From NCBI RefSeq assembly GCF_014898815.1, contig NW_026515536.1:1-64000 (forward strand): a DNA stretch of 64,000 bases, read 5' to 3'. The DNA comes from Panonychus citri (taxonomy: Eukaryota; Arthropoda; Arachnida; Trombidiformes; Tetranychidae). Positions 34,698 to 43,723 of this stretch are shown in pieces (positions within the stretch are counted from its first letter, which is position 1; every line of letters starts with the position of its first letter). The notes under the pieces are model-generated. The model was not told the origin of the DNA. It ran no database searches and saw nothing but the letters and a program-made list of their open reading frames with translations. A program made the position numbers and the translations under genes.

Positions 34698-35504
34698 CAT
34701 CAATCGAAATATTGAATTCGCTCCAAAGATTTGGTTCGATTGAATTTGATATTAAGCAACCATATTTTCCTGAGTGTTTAGGGTTCGCATTTACTATGCT
34801 AAGCTGATTGTCGTCAATTCGTTTAAATAAATCCGATGAATCAAGAGATGTCCAAGATGAACCTGAAAAGAAAAAGTAATTTTAAAGATGAGAACATTGA
34901 TCCGAATGTCTAACCAAACAAACCTTTTGAAATTTTCCATTCAATTGTCGACTTTGGATAACTACTTGCAGAACATTTGATAACAGAAGATTTACCAAGT
35001 CGGATTCTAAGGTTCTCTGGTTTCTCATTCCAAGATGGTGGACCTGAGATTAAATAAATTCGATAATCGGTAAATAATAATAATAGAATCTTGAAATTTA
35101 CCTTCCACTTTCAACTCTAGTGAACTAATGTCTGAACCGAATTCGTTTGATATTTTACATGTGTAGTTCCCCGAGTGACTTGGTGAAACTGATTCAATGA
35201 TTAGATGAGAGAATTCTTCAATCGTTCGAATTCTAATTGTTGAACTGTCACTTATTTCCTTGTTATCTTTGTACCATAAGATGTTCAATGGTAAAGATCC
35301 AGCGGATGCTTGACAAGTGAATGAAGATTTACTTCCTATCACAGGTTTGGACTGAGCTGTGAATAGATTTACTCTTGGATCTGTAATAGACAATTTAAAG
35401 ACATTAGTGACCAATTATATGGATGATGGTGGTTGATACTTACTTTCCTGAGCGTAAATCCATTGGATAAAAGTGAATAAAATCAAATAACTTTTGGAAA
35501 ACAT
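34698..35504 (-). CDS. L2 cassette v5: signal peptide, Ig1, split Ig2
   Basis: Exons 35504-35444 (MFSKSYLILFTFIQWIYAQE), 35380-35102 (Ig1, SFTCQASAGSLPLNILWYKDN...NYTCKISNEFG), 35043-34924 (Ig2a) and 34862-34698 (Ig2b, HSGKYGCLISNSIEPNLWSEF). Near-identical to L1 v5 across exons, introns and flanks; Ig1 differs by few residues (NEFG against NQFG). All frames open. Confidence 0.85.
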
Positions 35505-35600
35505 CGTCATGATGATTAGCCAAATGATTCGAAATTTGATCACAAAGACACAAAAGAGTCTAAAAGGTAAACAGTTGATTATAAACTAGAAAACAACAAG

Positions 35601-35619
35601 AAAAGCGCCAACTTTCAAG
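35601..35619 (+). promoter_or_regulatory. Boundary motif before L2 v5
   Basis: AAAAGCGCCAACTTTCAAG; 31 nt past the v6 Ig2b donor and 97 bp before the v5 ATG. Confidence 0.75.
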
Positions 35620-35650
35620 AGAAAATGTTTCTTTTAAATAAAAGATTTAC

Positions 35651-36471
35651 CATCAATCGAAATACTAAATTCACTCCAAACATTTGGTTCTATGTTATTG
35701 GTAATCAAACATCCATAGGAACCCGAGTGTTGTTTCCCTGCCTTGGTGATGATTAGCTCATTTTCAACAATTTCCACATCATATGAGTTTAATTTATCAA
35801 TTGTGATCCACTGTGAGTCTAATGAAGAAAGAAATCAACTTATTAATCAGAATGTTCCAACCACAGAATCTTTGAAAACAAACCTTGTTTCATTTTCCAT
35901 ATTGTCTTTGGTCTTGGATAACTAATACCAGAACATTTGATTGTTGCTCTTTCTCCAAGTGATAATTTTAAATTTTCTGGTTTAATTAACCATTGAGGTG
36001 GTCCTAGAAAGATGAAAATATCAGTTAATATCAACCAATTGAATGTAAAATCAGTTGGAAATTACCTTCAACAAGTAACTCGGTGGTATGAGAATCCTCT
36101 CCATGTCTATTTGATATCTTACAAGTATAATTTCCTGAATGACTTGAAGTAATTTGATCAATCGCTAAAGTCGATGGTTCTTCATTTGATCTGATTCTTA
36201 TATAAGGTGAATCATGAAGCTCTTTTCCGTCTTTGAACCATTTGATTTGAATCGGAGGTGATCCAGATAGACTTTGACACGTGAATGATGTTTTACCTCC
36301 AATCAAAGGTTTAATCAATGGCATAAATGGGTTCACCTTTGGAGCTAGAGAACAGAATAAATAAATTATTAACATGATTGTACAATCTTGATTAAGAAAA
36401 TACTCACTTTGTTGGCCAAAAACCTCAAATTTCGTTAAAATAATAGCGATTGACAAAAGGATAAACTTCAT
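35651..36471 (-). CDS. L2 cassette v6: signal peptide, Ig1, split Ig2
   Basis: Exons 36471-36408 (MKFILLSIAIILTKFEVFGQQ), 36344-36066 (Ig1, SFTCQSLSGSPPIQIKWFKDG...NYTCKISNRHGEDSH), 36003-35884 (Ig2a, GPPQWLIKPENLKLSLG) and 35818-35651 (Ig2b, HSGSYGCLITNNIEPNVWSEF). Ig exons almost equal to L1 v6 but the leader is unrelated to that of L1 v6, so here too leader and Ig1 have separate histories. All frames open. Confidence 0.85.
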
Positions 36472-36582
36472 GTTTCAAATGATATTTAAAGCAAGGGAAC
36501 AACAATCGTAAGATACTAAATAACAAAACTAATATTTGATTTCGACAATAAAAGCAAATCTTCAAATGTACTAATAAGAAAT

Positions 36583-36601
36583 GAAAGCGCCAATTTTCAA
36601 G
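36583..36601 (+). promoter_or_regulatory. Boundary motif before L2 v6
   Basis: GAAAGCGCCAATTTTCAAG; 22 nt past the v7 Ig2b donor and 112 bp before the v6 ATG. Confidence 0.75.
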
Positions 36602-36623
36602 TAAAACAACTTTGGTAATTTAC

Positions 36624-37455
36624 CCTCAATGGTTAATTCAAATTCGGACCAAAGATCAGGTTCGATTCCATTTGATCCCGAACAACCATATCTTCCCTTA
36701 TTCTGATGAGAAACATTTCTTATAATGAGAGTTTCTCTCGTTAATTCAATCGTGTCCGAAGTAATTAAATTGATCCAATTCGAATCTAAATGAATAGTTA
36801 AACTGTTAGACCGAAAAACAGATTCAATTATTTTTTTTCCTATTCTTTCACCTTGTAACTTTTTCCAATCGACTCTTGGCTTGGGAAATCCTCCAATCGA
36901 ACATTTAATTTCCGCTGTTTCTCTTGCATGAATTTTCAGGTCTTTAGGTTTTTCGATCCAACTTGGTGATCCTAATAAAAGAAGGTGAAATTAACAATTA
37001 ACAAAATGGTTTAAATTGATTAAGCAAGGGAAGTGACTTCTTACCCTGGACGAGTAACTCAGATGTATAAGAGTCATAACCAAATCTATTTGATATTTTA
37101 CAAGAATAGTTTCCTGAATGACTTGATTTAATTGAGTCAATGGTTAATATTGATGAATCTTCATTAGTCCTGATTCTTGCTGTAGGTGAATTAGTTAATT
37201 CTTGTTCATCTTTAAACCAAGTGATTGAAAGTGGTTGCGATCCTAATAGACTTTGACAAGTGAATGATGTTTTACCACCGATCACTGGCTTAATAGATGA
37301 AGAGAATGGATTTACTTTTGGACCTAAATCAAGAGACCGAATAAAATCAACCATTAATTAAGAGCTTTGATTGTTATCATTATGTACTTACTTTCTTGTC
37401 CATAACTATTATCAATAATGAATAAGAAAAGAGTTAATGATAAACCCCGAATCAT
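36624..37455 (-). CDS. L2 cassette v7: signal peptide, Ig1, split Ig2
   Basis: Exons 37455-37392 (MIRGLSLTLFLFIIDNSYGQE), 37323-37045 (Ig1, SFTCQSLLGSQPLSITWFKDE...NYSCKISNRFGYDSY), 36971-36852 (Ig2a) and 36785-36624 (Ig2b, HQNKGRYGCSGSNGIEPDLWSEF). The HQN-GRYGC motif of Ig2b is shared with the frameshifted L1 v7. All frames open. Confidence 0.83.
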
Positions 37456-37544
37456 TTTAACTCAACACAAATTTAGACAACAAAGAGATCAAAATAATAT
37501 TGGAAAATCTTGATGATAATATTTCCAATGTTTCCAATAGACCT

Positions 37545-37562
37545 AAAAGCGCCGATTTCAAG
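37545..37562 (+). promoter_or_regulatory. Boundary motif before L2 v7
   Basis: AAAAGCGCCGATTTCAAG; 21 nt past the v8 Ig2b donor and 90 bp before the v7 ATG. Confidence 0.75.
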
Positions 37563-37583
37563 AGATATGAATAAAGATTTTAC

Positions 37584-38432
37584 CCTCGATTGAAATATCA
37601 AATTCTGACCAAAGATCAGGTTTCAATCCGTTTGATATTGAACATCCATATCGTCCATTGGTCGATCTTGTTACATTTCGAATCGTTAATTTATCTCCTA
37701 ATTGTTGCATCTTTGATTCGGAATAGCCAGATGATCCAATGTTTAACCAAGTTAATCCTATGAATGGAAAGAAAATCAAATGATTCAAATTAGAACGGAA
37801 AAAGAAATTGAAATTATGTCTTCTTGTTTACCTTCAAGTCTCTTCCATTGTACCTTAGGTTTGGGATATCCAGAGACAAGACAATTAACTGTAATTGTTT
37901 CACCGTAATGAGATTTAATATCCTTTGGTTTCTCAATCCAATTGGGAGATCCTAATCAAATAGAAGACAATATTTATTAAGATGTTCCAATGTCAATACA
38001 ATTGTTGTTTCCTTATTTACCTTCAACAACAAGTTCAGTTGTGTAAGAATCATGACCAAACCTATTGGTCATTTTGCAAGTGTAATTTCCTGAGTGACTC
38101 GATTTGATTGAGTCGATAATTAATAAAGACGAATCTTCAATGTTCCTAATTCTGATTTCCGAAGAATCAAAAATCTCTTTTCCATCTTTGAACCAAGTTA
38201 TTTGAAGAGGAGATGATCCGGAAAGACTTTGACAAGTGAATGAAGTCTTTGCTCCAACTATCGGTTTAATAGCTGGAGTGAGTAAATTCACTTTTGGACC
38301 TGAATTAAGAAATGAATTTAAGATAATTAACATTCGACAATCAATCTTAAAGTTATCTTACTCACTTTCTTGGCCATAACACAAAGTGAAAGTCGATAAT
38401 AGCAAAACAATCAGCGATTCCTTAAGAGTCAT
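37584..38432 (-). CDS. L2 cassette v8: signal peptide, Ig1, split Ig2
   Basis: Exons 38432-38366 (MTLKESLIVLLLSTFTLCYG), 38299-38021 (Ig1, SFTCQSLSGSSPLQITWFKDG...NYTCKMTNRFGHDSY), 37951-37832 (Ig2a) and 37757-37584 (Ig2b, STNGRYGCSISNGLKPDLWSEF). Uses GQE before the first intron like most distal cassettes. All frames open; no close L1 partner over the whole length. Confidence 0.83.
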
Positions 38433-38525
38433 GATTAGTGAATCAAAATTGAAACTTATACACAAAAATTTCAATTGCAATTGTTCAGATAGAAACCTCG
38501 ACAATAAAATCAAAACAAGGATGAT

Positions 38526-38543
38526 AAAAGCGCCGATTTCAAG
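38526..38543 (+). promoter_or_regulatory. Boundary motif before L2 v8
   Basis: AAAAGCGCCGATTTCAAG; 30 nt past the v9 Ig2b donor and 94 bp before the v8 ATG. Confidence 0.75.
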
Positions 38544-38573
38544 TTAAAGAATAAGAAAATCAATAGACTTTAC

Positions 38574-39403
38574 CCTGAATAGAAACATCAAATTCAGACC
38601 AAAGATCAGGTTTTATCCCATTTGAAATTGAACAACCATATCGACCATTATCACTACGAGTAACATTTTTGATCGTTAATTTATCATTTGATTGATTGAA
38701 ATCATATTTAAATCCTTCATTTGCTGATATGATGTACCAAGATGAGTCTAAGAATATATAATTTAGGGGAAAAGACATTCGAATGATTTTTGAGCTCGAA
38801 TCGTGGGGAGAAAATCAGAATTCACCTTGAAATCTTTTCCATTCAACTTTAGGATTGGGATAACCAACAGCTCGACAATTTAATGTGATAGTATTTCCAA
38901 GATTTGATTTGGTATCTGCTGGTTTCTCCAACCAATTAGGAGATCCTTTCAAAAAAAATTAAGATTCTGTTGAAATTAATGATGAATTAATGGTGAAACA
39001 AATAAATACCTTCGACAAGTAATTGAGCTGTAAATGAATCATAACCGAATCTGTTTGATATTTTACAAGTATAGTTTCCTGAATGACTTGATTTAATTGA
39101 GTCAATAATTAACATGGATGAATCTTCATTAGTTCGTATTCTAATTGTAGATGAATCAGTTAACTCATTTCCATCCTTAAACCAAGATACATGAAGAGGA
39201 GGTGATCCAGTAAGAGATTGACAAGCAAATGAAGTTTTACTTCCGATCACTGGTTTTACCAATGATGTAAATGGAACCACTTTTGGACCTAAATGAAAAA
39301 ACACAAAATCAATTAATCATTTGATTATTTACTTTAATTACTTACTTTCTTGTCCATCAGCTCCGATGTAAAGTAAACACAATGTCACAATTGATAAAAT
39401 CAT
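38574..39403 (-). CDS. L2 cassette v9: signal peptide, Ig1, split Ig2
   Basis: Exons 39403-39346 (MILSIVTLCLLYIGADGQE, same leader as L1 v12), 39288-39010 (Ig1, SFACQSLTGSPPLHVSWFKDG...NYTCKISNRFGYDSF), 38945-38826 (Ig2a) and 38747-38574 (Ig2b, SDNGRYGCSISNGIKPDLWSEF). Its Ig1 starts like L1 v12 (VVPFTSLVKPVIGSKTSF) and continues like L1 v9/v11, a mosaic within a single exon. All frames open. Confidence 0.83.
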
Positions 39404-39534
39404 CTTTCAATAAGGTCAATCGTACTCAAGGCTCAATCCAACTGAAAAACAAATGATTATCAAACTGTCTCGATGTCAAAGGTAAACAAGAATATTTTTT
39501 TGTCCATTTTGAACATTTCACGAAAATATCACAT

Positions 39535-39553
39535 AAAAGCGCCAATTTTCAAG
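39535..39553 (+). promoter_or_regulatory. Boundary motif before L2 v9
   Basis: AAAAGCGCCAATTTTCAAG; 39 nt past the v10 Ig2b donor and 132 bp before the v9 ATG. Confidence 0.75.
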
Positions 39554-39592
39554 CATTAAAATAATAATTCGAGATTGATAACATTAATTTAC

Positions 39593-40434
39593 CCTCGACT
39601 GAGATATCAAATTCAGTCCATAAATCAGGTTTAATTTTGTTCGTAATCAAACATCCAAATCTTCCTGTATTGCCACGAGTTGATTTAATTATTCTAGTGA
39701 TTCATCCTTAATAGTAATTTGATTGTTTGGTGAAACATTGATCCATTCAGAGCCTTGAGTTAAATAATAGAAATCAAAAGAAAAATAAAAATCGAGTTAA
39801 ATGTTATTCTCATTGAAATGGATTCACAAACAAACCTTCAAGTTTTTTCCATTCAGTTTTTGATTTGGGATAACCTGATGCAGCACATCTCAGAATAATT
39901 GGTTGAAACAATTTAGTTTTGACATTCGAAGGTTTATCAATCCAATTAGGAGGACCTAAAATATCGGAAAATAACAAAATTAGTGAAAAAAATACAAACG
40001 GAAATACAAATGAGACTCGTTATATTAGAAAGAAAATTTTTACCTTCGACGAGTAGTTCGGTGCTATAAGAATCTTGTCCATATCTATTTGATATCTTGC
40101 AAGTGTAGTTTCCAGAGTAACTTGATTTAATTGAATCAATAATCAATGATGACAGTTCTTCATTGGTTCGTATTTTAATCGTAGATGAATCAACAATTTC
40201 TGTACCATCTTTAAACCATTTCATTTGGAATGGAGGTGATCCAGTAAGAGATTGACAAGTGAATGATGTTTTCCCTCCAATCACTGGTTTAACCAATGAT
40301 GAAAATGGAGCTACTTTTGGACCTAGAAAACGGTCGTGTTAATTTGAGAATTGTCACAATTAACTTTACTTACTTTCTTGGCCATGAACACAATTGATGA
40401 GGAAAAGGAAACAGATCAATACTTTGAAAGCCAT
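39593..40434 (-). pseudogene. L2 cassette v10 (most distal), frameshift in Ig2b
   Basis: Exons 40434-40374 (MAFKVLICFLFLINCVHGQE), 40322-40044 (Ig1, SFTCQSLTGSPPFQMKWFKDG...NYTCKISNRYG), 39955-39836 (Ig2a) and 39753-39593 (Ig2b). Ig2b misses one base next to an A-run relative to L1 v13 (CTAGAATAATT against CTAGAAATAATT), giving TAA at 39691-39689 before the RFGC Cys. Leader, Ig1 and Ig2a are open. The flank and Ig2 are about as similar to L1 v13 as the other shared blocks. Confidence 0.65.
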
Positions 40435-40559
40435 TTTAAACCACCGATTCAAAGTAAATGTTTTTAAAAGTAAAAATTGTAAACACCACAAGGAATTAGT
40501 ATATCAATAAGTCCCAGGTGATGTTTTCTTTTTGGTCAAATGAAATCAATTCTTGATTA

Positions 40560-40577
40560 AAAAGCGCCAATTCCAAG
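40560..40577 (+). promoter_or_regulatory. Boundary motif before L2 v10
   Basis: AAAAGCGCCAATTCCAAG; 126 bp before the ATG of the most distal L2 cassette, with no cassette further upstream. Confidence 0.7.
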
Positions 40578-41390
40578 TTAAGCAATGAAAAAATTATTAT
40601 TGACTAAAAGATTCACGAACGATTCAAGTTCCAATCTCAAGTTCGAGGTCTGGTTCAACTACTTTAAAACTTCACATTCTCCTTAGTTATCTTTATAACG
40701 GTCACTTTCGAGCACAAGATAATAATCATAATCGTGATATTAATAAGGCCAAGGTTTAATTTTCATCTACAATTATTATTCTACTAAAGTTTGTTCGATG
40801 TTCTTTCTGATTTTCAAGTCCTACAAACTATTAATAGACACGTCGATGTTATGAGTTCGGGTGATCTCAATGGTCACATTTGAATTGTTGATACTTTCAA
40901 CTTGAAACTTTCTCGAACACACAATGAACGGACCTTCGAACACGGTTTTTGACTGACTTTTGATCTTAAATATGACAATAATTTATGAGAATTAACCATC
41001 ACTTATCATTGAGTAAATCGTCATAACGGTTTTATTAAGAATAAAATTTACTCTTGGAATGGAAAATATTATTAATATATTGATAGTTTCTTTGTATTCA
41101 TAGTTTCGAAACAATGTTTTTGTTTCTCTCTCGATTTGTTGACAATTAGGGCACATTAGTGAAAATTTGGTTTGGAAAAACATTACAATAGGTTTTTTTT
41201 ATCGAATCCTAATCCAAAAACAATTTCGATTATTCTTATCATGAGCGTAAATGTGTTGGCCTTAAGTGTTGGCTTTTATTTAATTTTTACTTTGATGAGA
41301 AAAAAATGATCTGGTCTTTCTCTTGACAGATTCTATCGGTCAGAATTACCAAAGAAGATTAATTGTAAGAGTGAGTTGAGTTCGAGAAAA
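40578..41390. other. Intergenic, upstream of L2
   Basis: AT-rich. 5' flank of the L2 cluster and 3' flank of the Ser-rich membrane protein gene. An open frame at 40992-41183 shows no family signal. Nothing else seen. Confidence 0.45.
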
Positions 41391-43723
41391 TCAAGAGGCT
41401 GTCATCAATTCATGGTCAACGAAAACATGAAGATTTTCAGAAGAATCGGAAGCTGTTGATTCTCGACGAGATCCGCCATTTGGAGCTATCTTTTTCTGTG
41501 TGTTCGATGCTGCCCTGAAATTGTCATAACCCTGGAATCCAAGAACTGGATTATTGGAGAAATATTCTTCCGTTGAATAAGGAGCCTTTGAGTTTACTGT
41601 GGCCTCATTGTATTCATCGAAATCGTTATTTGACGATTTAACAGTTTCCGACATTCCCCTTGCATAATGAGTATCGCTGCCACTTTTAGCTTCGTCGTCT
41701 GAATATATTCCTCCACGAATAATCTCAAAATTTCCACTTCCCAAAATTCCATAGTTTTGCTTCGTGTTTGGAGTCGCAGCGGGGAAATAAGTTTGTGGCC
41801 TTCGTTTTCTTGCCCTTCGATCTGTTGAGGTCAAAGAAAAGGGTGTTTTCATAGGAGAAGGTGAAGGTTTATCAAATGAATTGTCCAGATTGAAAAGTGA
41901 GGCCAATTCGGGATCTTCATCGTCGAATGCAAAGTATCCGGAAGCTTCTGATTTTAGTAGATCATTGTCATTGCCTGATGATGTTCCGTTTGATGATTCG
42001 CTATTTTTAGTTCCATCTTTAGCTCGATGGGTCGAAATCTCACTTGATTTTGATTCACTGTCTTGAGATTCCTCTTTCTTGGAAGAATCTTCCGAAGTGT
42101 ATGGTAATATGCTCTCCATTCCTGGTCTTATGAATTCTGTTTCACTTTGTTGATCTTCGTTAATATTTGACATTGTTGATCTTTTTGTACGAATTGCGGG
42201 CATTCCAAAGTGTTGATTGGTAAAAATCGGTGCAGCTACTGGTTGTGTTCGTACATGATAATCATTTAAACTTGGTTTATTAGCCGCGGCAATGTTGCCA
42301 AAATTAGCTGCCAAACTTGAGCTGATTGTGTGAGATAATAAAGGATTTGGCAGTTGTTCCGGTTCCGAGGAAAGTCGAAGAGCATGGAGTCGTTGAGCTG
42401 ATGGGGAAAGTCCAGCTAATCCCATTGATGCAGAAGCAGCTTCTTGTTGATGAGCAGCTCGTAAAAGATGAGTTAATAAAGGTGAATTATAATCAACAAG
42501 GGCTGAAGTTGATGGTTGATTTCTGATTAAATTTTGCCTTTGAATGATTGGTGCATAACGTTGTCGGAGTTTGGAAATGGTCGCTGCCTGAGAAGCTAAA
42601 TTGGTTAATTTAGCTTGAGATTTAGATACTGCTAAAGGTGATGGAGTTGCTAATTGCTGCTTTTTTGGGGTCAATTTTGTTGTTTGTGGTTGAGCCAAAG
42701 TTTTGGTGTAAGTTGATGAAGGTGCAGCTACGGACAATGGCGGAGGTTGACTCAGAGATGGTAGAGTATCTGGATCAGGAGTTTTGTAAAACATTAATCG
42801 TGAATTTGATTTATTTGACAGAGCAGAGCGTTGACTTGCCCTCGAACCAAATAATTGCTTAGGAGGTGAAGATGAAGATGAAGAGGAGGAAGATGATGAA
42901 GAAGAGGATGAAGAGGACGAAGAAGGAGAAGATGAAGATGAAGATGAAGACGAAGACGAAGACGAAGATGACAGTGAAGACAATGGAGATGGCAAAACAG
43001 ATGGAAGAGAAGGAGATAAATTTTTCGATGATGGAACTGAAGATAATGATGAAGAAGATAATGAAGATGATGGATATGATGATGGTGATGGCGCATAAGA
43101 TGAAGATGATTCACTTTTTGGAGGTACCTCAAATAAGAAGCCCGCACCATCGGCTGCTAGATCAGCGTGTTCGTTGGCTATTTGGTGAAGTGTTGCCATT
43201 GAGGTTCCATTTGGAGGTGGATAACCTGGTAAATTATCTGGTCCATTATTTTGACTCTCTTCTCGTGCACTTACCGATATTGGTGCGAGTCGACTTTCAA
43301 TACTATCATATTCAGCATCATAATCTGGAACCATTCCGAGATAGTCATCGAAATCAACTTTTTTACTTCCAGCTTCCGGTAATAGTTCACTTGTTGAGCT
43401 CGAAGTGAAAATTGGAGGTGACGATGATGAGGGAGACGATGAAAGCGGCGGGGATGATGATGAAGACGAAGAGGTTACGGGATTGTCTTGATTACTATTA
43501 TCAATAGTAACTTCTCCTTCGGATGTCGGTAGCGTTGAAACGGAACTGCCATTGTCCCCATACTCATCTTTCGTTACTGGGGTTGAACGGGTTATACTTT
43601 TTCGATTAATATAATTATCTTCAAATACGGTTGAACTTCGAGTGGTAACATTTTTGGAATTAATGTTCTTTGGCGATCTTTTGTTACTCGATTCAAGTAA
43701 AAGCGCTTCGAGATCTGATTTTT
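41391..43723 (-). CDS. Ser-rich, low-complexity extracellular or luminal region of an unrecognised membrane protein (3' exon)
   Basis: About 776 residues read leftward from 43723 to the stop at 41391. The acceptor is a strong polypyrimidine tract ending CCAACAG (to 43724), so the apparent N-terminus MFVTKILYFLFLLLFYP of the open frame is intron and not a signal peptide. The exon starts EKSDLEALLLESSNKRS in phase 1, matching the phase-1 donor of the TM exon at 46171. Content: Thr/Ser-rich start, acidic patch (DDYLGMVPDYDAEYDS), a nearly pure Ser/Pro tract around 42860-43080 (minus-strand reading; plus strand is GAAGATGAA-like), a Gln/Ala/Ser-rich middle, a furin-like RTKR-S site near 42180, and an acidic C-terminal part. 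No domain recognised. Confidence 0.6.

Noticed and set aside
9597..40577. Reading the boundary motif as an E2F site
   Set aside because: TTGGCGC fits part of the copies, but copies with CGGCGC and the inverted copies do not fit, and the conserved TTTCAAG part would be unexplained.
9597..40577. Regularly spaced motif as a CRISPR array or transposon ends
   Set aside because: Spacing is about 1 kb, units are coding cassettes, no target duplications; the genome is eukaryotic.
42866..43408. Met/Lys-rich open frame of 180 residues on the plus strand
   Set aside because: Antisense shadow of the Ser/Pro tract.
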